DNA of 64,000 bases from Sparassis latifolia (Eukaryota; Basidiomycota; Agaricomycetes; Polyporales; Sparassidaceae), in assembly GCA_018466975.1 (NCBI GenBank), contig CM031556.1, forward strand, positions 2,294,001 through 2,358,000. Reading direction: 5' to 3'. Positions 28,182 through 39,571 of the stretch are shown piece by piece; the stretch's first letter is position 1, and each line of letters starts with the position of its first letter. The position numbers and the translations under genes are program-made. Below the pieces are notes generated by a model. It was not told the DNA's origin. It did not search any database and was given only the letters and a program-made list of their open reading frames with translations.

Positions 28182-29691
28182 ATGCAGCAGGGCGTATTGA
28201 AGTTTCTCAACTCAGGCCATCACGCATCCTTCATTAGACTTCTTTCTGCAGGTGCAAGTTCAGCAAGGCTACGGAACAATTACCATTGTACGGTCCGTTA
28301 CATGTCTTCAGACCTCGATCACCCGGCCAAGAAACTGAAGATGTCGGACAAAGATCGCAAGGTTTGTGCCACTTCTATCGGGAGGTCTTACTCTAGTTGA
28401 AAACAGGACCGACTACTCAGGTCATTGGTACGCACAACGGTGCGTTCCACTGCGACGAAGCGCTTGCCGTCTTCCTCCTGAAGAGGACAAAAACATACGG
28501 AAACGCGGGTGAGCCCGGTTTCATATTTCTACAGCATGGACACGTTAACCACACTTGAGCAGATCTCAAGCGCAGCAGGGATCCTGCCATCCTGGACACT
28601 TGCTCCATCGTGGTCGACGTAGGGGGTGTCTACGATGAGGCGAGGCAGCGTTTCGATCACCATCAGCGCGGGTTCACCGAGGTGTTCGGACATGGCTTCA
28701 CCACGAAGTTGTCTTCCGCTGGGCTAGTATACAAGTGAGCCGCCGCGCCTCCTCCAATTTCCGTTGACATTTTACCAGTTGCCCTTTGTCCGGTGTCAGA
28801 CATTTTGGCCAGGAAATCATCGCAAGCAGGCTGCTCGCGGAGGTTGACGACCCAAAAGTCGAGACGCTTTGGCTGAAGCTCTACAAAGACTTCATTGAGG
28901 CGATCGACGGCATAGACAATGGTGTATCGCAGTATCCTGTCGAGCTACTGCCGAAGTATCGCAGTAGGACAGATGTCTCAAGCCGTGTTGGGCACCTGAA
29001 CCCCGCGTGGAACGAGTCCACTGACTCACAGATTGTTGACGTGGGTCCTATCTTACACCACATCTCATCTTGCTTTAGAAGAGGAGCTAAAGTCGGTCGC
29101 GACAGGGGAAATTCCTCCAGGCGTCATCCCTCGTCGGCGAGGAATTCCTTGGAAGGCTGGACTACTACGCCAATTCATGGCTACCCGCGAGGGATCTAGT
29201 CGCAGCCGCTCTTGCAAGGAGAACAGAGGTGGACCCGAGTGGGAAAATTGTGCTTTTTGAGCTGTTCCTACCGTGGAAGGTAATACTAGCCTCGCCCATC
29301 TAACGTCCATAATTCAGAACACTAATGCCGGGTTCACAGGAGCACCTCTTTGAACTTGAAGCCGAACAATCAATATCGGATTCTGCTCAACCCATTTACG
29401 TCCTCTATCCCGACGAAACCTCTGGGAATTGGCGCATCCAGGCCGTCCCAGTCCGTCCAGAGAGCTTCGAGAGCCGCAAGGCGCTGCCAGAGGCGTGGAG
29501 AGGATTTAGGGACGACGATCTCTCGAAAATATCTGGGGTGGAGGGCGGGATTTTCGTCCATGCCAGTGGCTTCATCGGCGGTAAGCATGTCGTGCATCTG
29601 GGAATTTCTACGTCGCTCATGAGATAAATCTCCAGGTAACAGAACGAAGGAGGGTGTGCTGCAGCTAGCGAAGCTTGCACTCACGTTGTGA
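28182..29691 (+). CDS. MYG1: MYG1 family exonuclease (UPF0160, DHH-type)
   Basis: A DHH-family 3'-5' RNA exonuclease found in mitochondria and nucleus/nucleolus in animals and yeast. Start at 28182; the first 40 residues (MQQGVLKFLNSGHHASFIRL, then SAGASSARLRNNYHCTVRY) are a good mitochondrial presequence. It is followed by a second Met (MSSDLDHPAKKLKMSDKD) with a PAKKLK nuclear-signal-like tract. Catalytic motifs are intact: IGTHNGAFHCDEALA and FDHHQRGF, which contains the DHH triad. Later blocks are SSAGLVYKHFGQEI, EAIDGIDNG, LFELFLPWKEHLFELE, YVLYPDETSGNWRIQAVPV and the end LQLAKLALTL before TGA at 29691. Six or so short introns. Secure. Confidence 0.95.
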
Positions 29692-29954
29692 GAGGCAATG
29701 GAGGGCATGGCGAGACTACCAGCCTCCCCGTACACTATCACTTCATGACTCACGGGCCACTTGTTGCAATTGGTATCATCGAAGTCTCTTTTGTATCACT
29801 ACGTACATACTGTGCATCTGAGTGCCATCTCGATGGCTTGTTGTTGCATGTGTGGATGATGTCCCGGCCCTGTACAGCGTGATGTCCGATGGTACTTGCA
29901 CAGAATGGTCACGCCTAAGCATCATGAGGCCCGTGAACTTGGCTCTACCCTTTC

Positions 29955-31439
29955 ATGTCTTCAAAGAAACTGAGAGTGTTATTGACTGCAAGTACACCAG
30001 TTCCACTGCTGATCTTATGTGGTTGATTCTTACCGTGGTCTGCGATAACGAAGAATGATGACGGTCCCCCGGGGAAGGACTCGCCTTACATCTACGGCCT
30101 GTATCGCCATCTGACGAGAGATCTCGGTGCGTACGATTTTGCGTCGTGCGCAATGATGTGCTGAGCATATCGTTACCGGCGATCTTTTCCAGGCTGGGAC
30201 GTGCGAGTTGTGATTCCGAGCACGCAGAAGTCGTGGATCGGTGAGTTGGACGCACTTTTCGATGCTTCGCCTTGACGATCTCTGTACACGCGGTTGTGCT
30301 CACCTTGTGCGTGGTGTAGGGAAGGCGTATCAGATTCATGATATCATCAGCGGGAAGTATTACTATCCCCGAGATCCTGGTACGTCGTGTATCGTTATGA
30401 ATATCACAGAAACACGCCTGACGCCAGATCCTCGCAGATGGAGCCGGAGAAGTTTCGCAACAGCCTAGACCTCTGAAGGACGATGAAGTTGCTGAGTGGA
30501 TTCTGCTAGATGGGGTGAGTGATATCCGGTCCTCCTTCCTCTTCATGTTTCCGAAGTACCGAAGCTATTATACCGCTGTGTAGACACCGGCAACGTGCGC
30601 GAACATCGCCCTCCATAATCTATACCCCGAGGAGATTGATTTACTGGTCCGTTGTGACCTCCGGCATTTCTCTATTGTGAAGGACGCTCACGACCGTCTA
30701 TATTCGCCAGATATCGGGCCCAAACCACGGCCGTAACAGTTCTGGTGAGCTTTACTGCCAGGACGCCTATTGCACTTAAGTCTAACGTGTTTCCGCAGCG
30801 GCGTTCGCACTCTCATCTGGTACCATTGGTGCCGCCCTCTCGTCCAGTCTCTCTCGACTACGATCAATCGCCCTCTCCTATGGCATCGTGTTGAAACCTA
30901 CGCCGACAACCCTGATAGAGCCTGCCCACCTGCTGAGCTCCAAGATTGTGCGGCACCTCTGGGAGAATTGGGGTGAGGATGAGGGTGGACTTCGCAATGG
31001 CGAAGTGGACCTCTACAATGTGAACATCCCCCTGATAAACGACCTGTTGACTGAGGAGGGCCTGCCGATCTGCTGGACACACATGTGGCGTAACTCTTAT
31101 GGAAGCCTGTTCAAGGTACACACACCGCGTGAGGCGGCCAGCCCTATGTCTGCCGCAGGTCCCGATGCTTTAGATGGTCCGAACGATGTCCGTTCGAGTT
31201 TGGGCGAGAAAGAAACACCGTTGAAGGATTTAGGCAACTTGCTGTTCAAGTTTGCACCTGACATGCAGGATCTTATCAATCCCGCTTTATCCACTGTTCC
31301 TGTCGGCTCTGATGGATGGGCTATCTTGAAAGGATGGGTAAGTGTGACTCCCATTCGAGCCAGCTTCGCAGAGCCAGGGGAGCAGAGGTTGCAGTCTATC
31401 GCGGATGTTGAGCAGCAGGTCTGGAAGGTGAAGCTCTAA
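29955..31439 (+). CDS. SurE-type 5'-nucleotidase / survival protein
   Basis: A metal-dependent phosphatase of the SurE family, acting on nucleoside monophosphates or other phosphoesters. The start at 29955 gives MSSKKLRVLLT, joined to NDDGPPGKDSPYIYGLYRHL. The NDDG metal site is only restored if the first intron (29988-30053) has a GC donor (ACT|GCAAGT) and an AAG acceptor; no GT donor gives that frame. Later motifs: DLGWDVRVVIPSTQKSWIGK, WILLDGTPATCANIALHN, LLISGPNHGRNSSAAFALSS and GTIGAALSSSLSRLRSIALS, all SurE-typical (metal-binding Asn in GPNHGRN). The C-terminus ends QVWKVKL at 31439. No tubulin-tyrosine-ligase domain, unlike yeast Pby1. Physiological substrate unknown. Confidence 0.9.
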
Positions 31440-31585
31440 CCGTAATATGTAGCTCCTGCATATCTACCCGTTTGTCGTAGTTGATACCACCTGCTTCATA
31501 CAATAAGGTTTCATCTCTATTCGTGAGCTACATGATTGCCATAAAAATATCTACAAATGGGTGTATTGCCCAACTGCTCAAATGC

Positions 31586-33517
31586 TTAAACAGCGGCCCA
31601 CCCGAGCGCGAAAGTGGCCGCAGCCAGAGACAGCCATGGCATAACATCGAAGCTGGCGCGCCTGCGCGCCCCGTTATTGATTTGACCATTGAGCGTCTGC
31701 TTTTTGTACACAGTCAAACTGTTGATATGCCAAGACGCATTCTGACGCACAACGTGTCGTCAGATTTAGGACAACTCGCTCTAAGCTGAACACACACCAC
31801 GAAGTTGCTTGGATCCATTATATGCTCTGCACATGTCCCCGTACACCCTGCCGCGGTACTATATGAGTTACCTGCCCAGTCACCTGTCATGTTCACGTGA
31901 GATAAGATGTAAGAATATTTTCCGTGCGAAGATGGACACACCGCAAAATGTGATGTCTGCATACAGTATGAGTCAATGAGAAACAGCATACCGACTTTTC
32001 CTCTCACCAAATATTATACTGTGATCCACAAAATTTGTAATTGGGTCACACGCAGACGGCGCAAGAAATGCTACCGGAACACCCCACGTAGACGGATCAG
32101 GTAACCCATCGGTGACGTCCTGAGGTATAGCAGCCCTATAGAAAGACCCTTGAAAGTCATGTCAGGATTAGCAGTAGCGGGATTGATGCTATCGCCTACA
32201 AATTGCGATTCCTTGGTCGTCCCACTTCATCGCAAAGACGCCACCTCCCTGTGCGTCAAATATAGGACCATACGATGCTCGACTCCATTCCGTGACACCA
32301 CAGCCGGCGTTACTGTTGTAATCATTCACGCAATTGCAGACGAGGTTGGGATTGCCGTTGGTTTCCTGAGACATTAGAAGACAATACATTATGTTGATAC
32401 ATGAAAGTTGAAGTCGTCTTACCACGATCGTTCCGGTGTAATTGGCAGACTGTGTCAGGTTGCAGTCTAATAATCATAGATGCAGCATTAACTGGTGTGT
32501 AGTGAGGATAAAATCGTTTCTACGCGTACTCGGTCCTGTATGCCACGTCACCTGATTATGTTCATTGTCGTGGACACCCTCGAGGATGTCAATCTCTCCT
32601 TGCTTTTCATAGAAGCTGGATGTCAGACAATCTGTGTTGCAGGACTATGACAGTACTCACCAATGGCCAGTTGTTGCCCACTGTCCACCACGCGGGCCAG
32701 ACACCTTAGATGGGGGCAGGTAAGGCATCAAAATTCCTTCCCATATGATAGCACGCACCGCAGCCCCAGGGTGCCATGTTGAGGTCAAGGATGAACAGGC
32801 CTGAGGTCAAAATACATTAGAGGATTGTCCCGCATCGGAAAACTCAAAATTGGGGTGTCCCACCAGTATTGTATACTGCTTGACTTGAAATGCGGACACT
32901 CGTAGCAAGAGTCAGTCTTGAAGAATTTGACCAGTCTCGCGCAGAACTACCTGTTCCTATATCCCCCTTCCGCTAACCAGGTTGTGTTATCGCCTTTCAT
33001 GACTACAATGTTGTCTTCAGTTACATAGTAAAGCCCGTCGGCATAAGCGGTTTCCCGGTCGGTATAACTTCAAAATGAATTCAGTCTCAAACTTCTAGAT
33101 TACAGAAACAGGGAACACACTTGACTGAACCACTGCGCACAATCAGACAACAGGAACATTTGTAATGGCGTGTAGGCAGACGTACTGGGTAGGATCAGAA
33201 CCAGTGTAAAAGTTCCAACGACTGTAGCCATGTGAACCTTGCATTAAGTTCTAGAGCGTTTACACGTACTCGAAGAAAGTCTGTCCTTGATAGACATCTT
33301 GGACGGTCCACACGAAAGTGGTTCCATTGGTATCGGTCTCGGAACCATTCGCCCGTCGTTCGAAGGAGGCTGCGTAGGCAGTAGCAAAAAGATATGACAA
33401 CCACGACAGACCTGCCCGCGATCCCAAAGATATGTTATTTGGGAGGCCAGAGAACGCGCCGCGTACTGGTGCAGCGGCAAGTAAAGGTATCAGCGTCAAG
33501 GGAATCGTCAAATACAT
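31586..33517 (-). CDS. GH16 endo-1,3(4)-beta-glucanase (laminarinase-like), GPI-anchored
   Basis: A secreted glycoside hydrolase likely acting on beta-1,3/1,4- or 1,3/1,6-glucans of the fungal wall. The start at 33517 gives the signal peptide MYLTIPLTLIPLLAAAPVRG. After a Ser/Asn stretch come FVWTVQDVYQGQTFFD, RWNFYTGSDPTHGSV, TDRETAYADGLYYVTEDN and KGDNTTWLAEGGYRNS. The catalytic motif GEIDILEGVHDNEHNQ contains E-x-D-x-x-E intact. Further on: GCGVTEWSRASYGPIFDAQG, FAMKWDDQGI and FCGDWAG. The tail ends SFDVMPWLSLAATFALGWAA, a GPI-type hydrophobic end. About ten short introns of 50-60 nt; those I tested close in frame. Converges with the SurE gene across 146 bases. Confidence 0.92.
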
Positions 33518-34067
33518 GGTATCAAGTTGCCACTGGGATGCAAGTGAAGTACAAGACCATATGAATGAACCGCAGTCCAGGTGTGATATAGGACACCGAG
33601 ATTGATCTCAATAGTAGTGGTGCATTGAAATGAAGAGCAATGTGTCCAGCGACGAGGCTATGATGCGCAATGAGGCAGGGTCCCGGTTCCTCGGTCAAAG
33701 CACGCCGCAGAAGACACGAGCGAGGGCAGTACTAGTACAGACCCGGCAGAATAGTCAGTACGAATTAGTAGTCCAGCTCAACGCACGCCGAGAACACGTT
33801 TTGTCGGCGTGCCATAGTCGGGCGGACCTCTCGGCAGAGCGCTCAACGTCTTCAGATCTTCTCTACTTATCTCTCACGGTCGCAGTCGGACCCAAGTGAA
33901 GCTAACTTTATCACGGCGTCGCCTTTTGTTCGGGGACGCGTGCAACGGCGGGACACGATCGGCATCTCTTCCCGGCATGGTGGATGAAGGCATACATTCA
34001 TAGCAAACATGACAGGACATGAGGCAGAGATACCACAGAAAACAAACAGCATGCAGTAGACAACATA
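33518..34067. other. Promoter of GH16 gene and 3' flank of RPL15
   Basis: No supported gene. Two overlapping ORFs (33630-33899 plus, 33874-34266 minus) lack features; the latter runs into RPL15 in its own frame and is read-through past the splice site. GH16 promoter should occupy the left part. Confidence 0.4.
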
Positions 34068-34881
34068 TCACCGGTAGCGACGAAGGCTGAGCGTGTTGTG
34101 TTTCTTCCAGGTCGACCAGCCCGGAGTGTGGTTGTAGCGGTGACCCTTGCCCAAACCGCGGTTCTAACAAATGACGAATGAGCACAAAGTTAACAATTAT
34201 ACAAGGTGCCAAACGTACCTGCTTGCCAACACTGGTAAGACCACGAGCCTCACGGCGCTTGTGCACCGGCTTCGTAATCCAGTTGATGCGAGGATCCCGT
34301 CGAATCTACATTACCATGAGAGACGAACAGCTTATAGCAGAGCGAAAGACATACAGCTTTGTGGTTGGGGTCGACAAGGATGACCTCGTAGTATTTGTAC
34401 ACACCATCCTGGTTTATCCAGTACGAGTTGAGCACCCGCAAGTTTCCGCATCGTCTGCCGACACGTTCCTCCGCAACACTTCTCAGGCCACGTTGCGGCT
34501 TGAGGTGGTTGACACCCTGGCGGACGGGCTTGCCGTATGTAGCGCCTGCACATATTGTTGAAAGGAAATAGAGGACAAACTCAAAGATGGCACACCTTTG
34601 GGGACGTGTTTCTTGCGGTTACCCCTCCTGACACGCACACGGTAGATGACATAGCCCTGCTTAGCCTTGTAGCCCAAGCGGCGCGCCTTGTCGGGGCGAG
34701 AAGGACGTGAGGCCCGGTGGATCACGTTCAGCTGGCGGTATTCCCAGCATCTGTAAAAGTAAGAAATCGGAATAAATTCGCTGCGGGAGAAAGACTGAAC
34801 TGACCGCACACGGAGAAGGAATCGGAGGACGTCCGACTGCTTCTTTTTGTACAGCTCGCCGATATACTTGTAGGCACCCAT
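34068..34881 (-). CDS. RPL15: Cytosolic 60S ribosomal protein L15 (eL15)
   Basis: A large-subunit ribosomal protein. The start at 34881 gives [20 protein letters not shown], then [120 protein letters not shown] and the end [15 protein letters not shown] before TGA (34070-34068). All family blocks are present and the length is close to the usual 204 residues. Four introns of about 50-70 nt. A further intron in the 5' UTR is common in this gene but cannot be proved here. Secure. Confidence 0.96.
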
Positions 34882-35266
34882 AGTTGCGGGCTGAAAACAG
34901 AAAACAGTGTCATCCCAATGCTCAAACTGGCCGTATCATCCTGCCTCCGCCTCATCCATCCATCGTTTTCCACTTCCATTCCGGTCCAACCGACCGCCTC
35001 GGAAGTTCACAGCAGCACCATGGAGGACTACGAATGATTCCGCAAGCTTACCTGTCAGAGTCTTGTGGATTGGGCGGATGGGTCAGTTATTGAAGGCGAT
35101 TCCTGCCTGCTTCCAAGTGAAGCGCTGAGAAAGATCACGTGAACGCACATTCGTGCACCGACAGAATGCGAGGAACCAATTTTTCTAGTGTTACACGATC
35201 CCAATACTAGTACATAGTACATACAACACATGAGCTCTATACAAGACGAAAATCATTGAAGACGTG
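34882..35266. promoter_or_regulatory. RPL15 promoter and MFS gene 3' flank
   Basis: No gene. The first 150 bases upstream of RPL15 may include a 5' UTR intron; the minus-strand sequence has candidate splice words but no coding test is possible. Confidence 0.4.
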
Positions 35267-37515
35267 TCATGAGGTCGTTGGAAACCCGGTCGTGCTAGCT
35301 CTTTCCTCCTTCGATCGCAATCTCAACCACGCAGTGCTCAAGAACAACACCCACGCAAAGCATATAAGCACCCCACAGAGCACGCTGCATATCTGTCCTC
35401 GCCGCACCTCAACCTTAGTACGTACAGCACGTACCGGTCCATTGGAATAGCTCTTGATAGGTGAACGGGACAAGCGGTGATGTGAAGGTGGAAGGGAGGG
35501 ATCTCGTCGCAAAGGAACAACCTGTTCCGAACTTGAGGTCGGCGGATCGCTTCGCTGGCCGAATATACTACCTCGACTCCTTGAGCGAGATACTCTGCTC
35601 CCTCGCCGGCATCGGTTCTCGTCTGTTACCTTGAGCCAGTCATGGGCTTCTTCCTCGTCGCTCGAGTGCACATCAGGAGGCAGTAAAGCATTCGCACGAC
35701 GGAAAGCAGCTTCTTTCTGTCGACGTTCGAGGTGCGCGAGACCGAAAATGCCAGCAAGCTGCGCCAAGTTGACAACGAGGAAAGCATTGAGGAGATATTG
35801 CACGTCGTGGCCGTGATCGGAAGCCGCCGATTCAACGGCCTTCTTTTTGTTGAGGTCCAGCATCACGCCGGCGAGTGTTTGGAAGATCACAAATCCAGTT
35901 TGTTCAAGCTTCACGCATATGAGTAAGTGAACTTGTCGCGAAGCCGTGCTCGTGTACGTACTGCCTTGTGGGCTCCAAGGGTTGTTGAAATATACTTGTG
36001 GGGAACGAGTTGAGGGACAATGACGACGAGGAGCACTGACGAAAATTTAAAGATCTCGGTCACTTGGGATAATTATCTTGTCGGAGCACTCACAAGGGGA
36101 AAACCCATGACCAATCGCGAACGACGCTATGGCAGGGTCCGGTGTTTTTGTCCACTGTGGCGGTAGGGCAAGCCAGAGATAGCATAAGAGAGTAAGTGCG
36201 CTGGATATCATGAGAAGTTGCACGACAATTCCACGCTTCTTGACGTGATCCACGATGCAACCGGTCTGCGAGCAATGTCAGAAGACTTTCCGCGAAGAAA
36301 AGCGATGAACTCACCATGGGGTATAGAATTACACTACCTGACAGTGCATAGGACGCTGTGGTGCTAGCATCCAGTTCGGTCATTGCGAACCTTCGTTCTA
36401 TGATATTCCTGAGCAACCATGATAAGTTGACCGGAACGGAAAGTTCCCGGCAAGTTCTTACGCTGCAAGGTGTGCAAAAGGAGCCCAGATCGCTCCGCAG
36501 AGTACATTGAGCCCAATATAGCTAGCAGAGTCTTAATTGACCCTCCGAAGACGAGAGCTAGATCACTCACGCCCAGAAAACGTCGCCAAGCTTCGACATG
36601 TCTCTGATTGAAACTTTCCGCTTTTCTGCGACCTTCTTCAATGCCTCCGCTTCTGAAAGACTTTCGACAGCGCCCGCTTGTTTGCGCCTAAGAGCTTCCA
36701 CGCGCAATTCGGAAGGCTCCAGCTCTGCATTGGCACCACGGACCAGCCAGTTGGAAGCGAAGAGATAAACTAGATTTACTGCGAATGAGACTGCAGTGAG
36801 CAAAGTCGACATGTAGAAGGGTGCATGTGGGCCAAATCTCTCAGAAAGCGGGTAGGAAGTACGAGCGGCTATGAACGATGCTCCCTTGCCAGCAACGAGT
36901 CCAAGGGCTAGAGATACACCTAGGCCGTGAGACCTGAAAAAGCGCACTATGATCGTTTCTTGAACCACAGCCAGCGGGCTTACGCCCAATCCAAAGACGA
37001 AAAGTCCGAACGTCATGAGACGGACACTAGAGGCAAGGTTCCCGATCAGAAGCAAAGTTTGTCCTGCACCCGCATATTAGCGAGACTCTATAAACACATC
37101 AGGAATGGAACGAACCCAGGAAAATAACTCCCGTCGCAAGGATGCTAGTATAAGTCGTGCCTAGCCTGCCGGCAAGTATACCGCCCACCAGAGGTGTCCA
37201 GGTACTGTTGAGTGAAAAGGCCGAAATCAGGAGTGAGAACTCCGTGTTGTCTGTTCCCATTTCTCTTGACAAGCGGGATTTGAGAGGACCGAGTATATAC
37301 TGCGCACTGATAATGATTATTAGACGACGCCAAGGAGAAACTACAAGTCGAGCTTACTAGTGGCTCCCGACACTCAAAGAACACGCACACAGCAGAGCCA
37401 ACGCTCTAACGATGAAGGCTCGCACAGGAAATGGAGGCTCATATTCCTGCTCTGGTGCCTCAACAAGGAGTGGATCAGCTTCGGCCGAATCATGATGGTC
37501 GCGAGTAGAGTGCAT
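35267..37515 (-). CDS. Major facilitator transporter, MFSD1-like, vacuolar/lysosomal
   Basis: A 12-helix major facilitator transporter resembling MFSD1 (lysosomal dipeptide exporter group). The start at 37515 gives MHSTRDHHDSAEADPLLVEA; EADPLL is an acidic dileucine sorting signal as found at the N-terminus of MFSD1 proteins. Helices follow: VRAFIVRALALLCACSLSVG, MTFGLFVFGLGVSPLAVVQE, LGVSLALGLVAGKGASFIAA, FYMSTLLTAVSFAVNLVYLF, then a central loop rich in Lys/Glu (AEALKKVAEKRKVSIRDMSK). The second half has YIGLNVLCGAIWAPFAHLAA, VVQLLMISSALTLLCYLWLA, VVIVPQLVPHKYISTTLGAH and the helix of FVIFQTLAGVMLDLNKKK. A final helix (ICSVLCGVLICFAWVLFL) follows a Ser/Arg-rich cytosolic segment. Substrate inferred only. 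Confidence 0.87.
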
Positions 37516-37684
37516 AGTGCTCGCATAAAGCGCACACTAGGATTATAGGGGAGAAAAAGTGAGAAGAGATTGGGAGTTGTGGGAAGGGGTGGGAAGTGCC
37601 TCGAGCTTATAGGGAGGGTGAGTTGATGGGAGATGGCAAGTTATCAGATAAGGGCGTTAGAATGTTCATCTAATCAGATATCGG

Positions 37685-37796
37685 CAGGGACGTCCGAAGG
37701 GCTCCGGTCGGTCCCGGATCTCCAGGATATGGCTAGGGACGTCCGAAGGAATCCAGCTTTGCCTGGTGCGGTCGGTCTCGGATCTGAGCCGCAAAT
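37685..37796. repeat. Two-copy short direct repeat upstream of lipase 3' end
   Basis: The word AGGGACGTCCGAAGG occurs at about 37687 and again at about 37735, each followed at a different distance by a second shared word, GGTCGGTCYCGGATCT. The two copies differ by an insertion of about 15 bases. It lies between the MFS promoter and the end of the lipase gene. Looks like a local duplication. Confidence 0.6.
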
Positions 37797-37875
37797 AGGT
37801 GATCCCGTCTTTCAGACAGGCTGCTGCCACAGGCGCCGTCGAGTTCGACCTTCGAAGTGTCGAATTCGAATTCCC

Positions 37876-39157
37876 TCATTTCCGTACGCGTTCAGCCTGG
37901 GCAACCTGCGATATATACCCTTTTTCCCATTCGCCGGACCCTGTTTCCATCACCTGCTTTAGCCAGCGCATCCGCCGAATAATTTTCTCCCAATCCCGGC
38001 CGTTGTAATAGTTATGTCCACCGCGAGGATGCTCTGGCACTCGAGCAGGATCCAGCGCGTCACCTGCCACATTAAACACCCCATGTTCCCTCTGAGAGAC
38101 AGGGGTATGAAACAATTGGCCGTGGTAAAAATATAGAGCCGTTCTCGCAAGATGTGCGTACCCAAAAATGGATGGAGGAAGAGACGGTATTCCTTAGAAT
38201 ATCTCAATTCAGTGCCTTATCACAGCTGACAGGTCACACCGAGACATACTCACCGTCGTTGTAGGCTTTCACCAGGTAATCTGTTACGGCATTCTCACCA
38301 TTTGCAGCCATATAAGCTTCGACGATTTCCTGCCACCTTCCAGAAAGCGCCTCGTTACCGAACCGAGGTGAGCCGAATGCAGCAACCTTTACCCTCAAGC
38401 CAGGTTGAAGAGGAGGGTCCGCAGTGAGAACATCTAGTGCAAACAGGAAGGCTAGCGCGGCGCCCATGCTGTGGCCCGTGACGACCAACTCGATGACTTC
38501 ATGTTCACGCAAACCTTTTCGAACACCCTCGAAAGCCTGAGCTTTGCAGCCCAAATACATCTTCCAGAATCCGGAGTGCACCGCACATGCGGGCCCCGAG
38601 GGATGTGCTTTCATGTTTGCATGCACGTCGTACAATCCCTGCCTGAGGGACGCCGTTCCAGAGAACCCAACTACAAGCTGGCGCGTTCTCCCACGATATA
38701 TCACGAGTGCAGGTACGTCCGCCACTACGCCTCGGAAAGATGAGATTAACGTTGCTTCCTGTAATGCATCGTATCCTTCGAATGGGAAATTCGTCCGAGA
38801 CAGCACGTCAACGTTTGCGAAGACAAATTCTGGATCCAGCCAAGCGTATGCCAGCTCAGCGAATTGACCCAGCTGGGCTAGCTCGACTTGGAGCTCCGCG
38901 GAGACGAGATCAGACGAAGTGAGAGTGTATCGTGAACGCGTCGCAGTCAGCCTGGCAAGAGTGCGATAATTGTCGAGACGCTCTAGTGCGTACATGCGTT
39001 TCTGAGCTGGCGTGAGGTTTTCCTTGGGGCGACGCGAGAATAGGGTACAGAACATGTTCGACATGACACAGGTATGAGCGCGTGCTGGAAGGTGGCGGAG
39101 CCAAGGGGCATTGAATATAGATTCCAAAAGCTTAGATGAAGTGATGCAGCATACCAC
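37876..39157 (-). CDS. Class 3 (alpha/beta hydrolase) lipase
   Basis: A triacylglycerol-lipase-type hydrolase. The nucleophile elbow is VVTGHSMGAALAFLFAL (G-x-S-x-G). Family blocks include ELAQLGQFAELAYAWL, LVIYRGRTRQLVVGFSGTAS, HANMKAHPSGPACAVHSGFW, VKVAAFGSPRFGNEALSGRW (region with the catalytic Asp further on, around AYNDGIPSLPPSIFGYAHL) and REHGVFNVAGDAL; the HGVFN-type His is probably catalytic. One intron interrupts after AYNDG. Two Met starts are possible: 39157 (MVCCITSSKLLESIF) or MSNMFCTLFSRRPKENLTPA about 30 residues later; neither gives a convincing signal peptide, so it may be intracellular. Ends ...QVAQAERVRK at 37876. Confidence 0.88.
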
Positions 39158-39571
39158 TCCACAGCTTCTTTAAATGCAACGAGGGTGAACCTAGAGTCTA
39201 TAGCCTTACAAAGAGGAGAGGGCCGGTAGTTTGTTCGTTGTCACTGTCAGAGCACTCAAGTACTCAAGTCTAAATAAGAGCTCGGGACTTGCCGAACGCT
39301 CGACCAAGCTGCTAATCATCTGATTTACCTACCCAACTACCTGCGTTGTCGCTCTATATGGTCTAGGAAGTTCGTGTTCACTGAATAGGAAACGAAACTA
39401 TCGCTAGTACTGAGAGTAGTAGGCATAAACTCATAGATACAGCCTCTAGTTAGCGGAAAACAATTGTTCCTTTCTAATGGATAGTAGGCATACCGTTTAC
39501 GGGGAATAACACATAATGCACTAGAGCGCAACGTTAACGAACAGTACGCATATCTGACGGAGTGTGTCATG
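39158..39571. other. Intergenic between lipase and MARVEL-like gene
   Basis: 414 A/T-rich bases including lipase promoter and the 3' end of the MARVEL-like gene. No gene seen; the ORF at 39337-39600 lacks features. Confidence 0.4.

Noticed and set aside
31660..31690. Palindromic GGCGCGCCTGCGCGCC word near the GH16 3' end
   Set aside because: It is coding sequence for the Gly-Ala-Arg-Arg-Ala part of the GH16 protein; no sign of a regulatory or mobile element.
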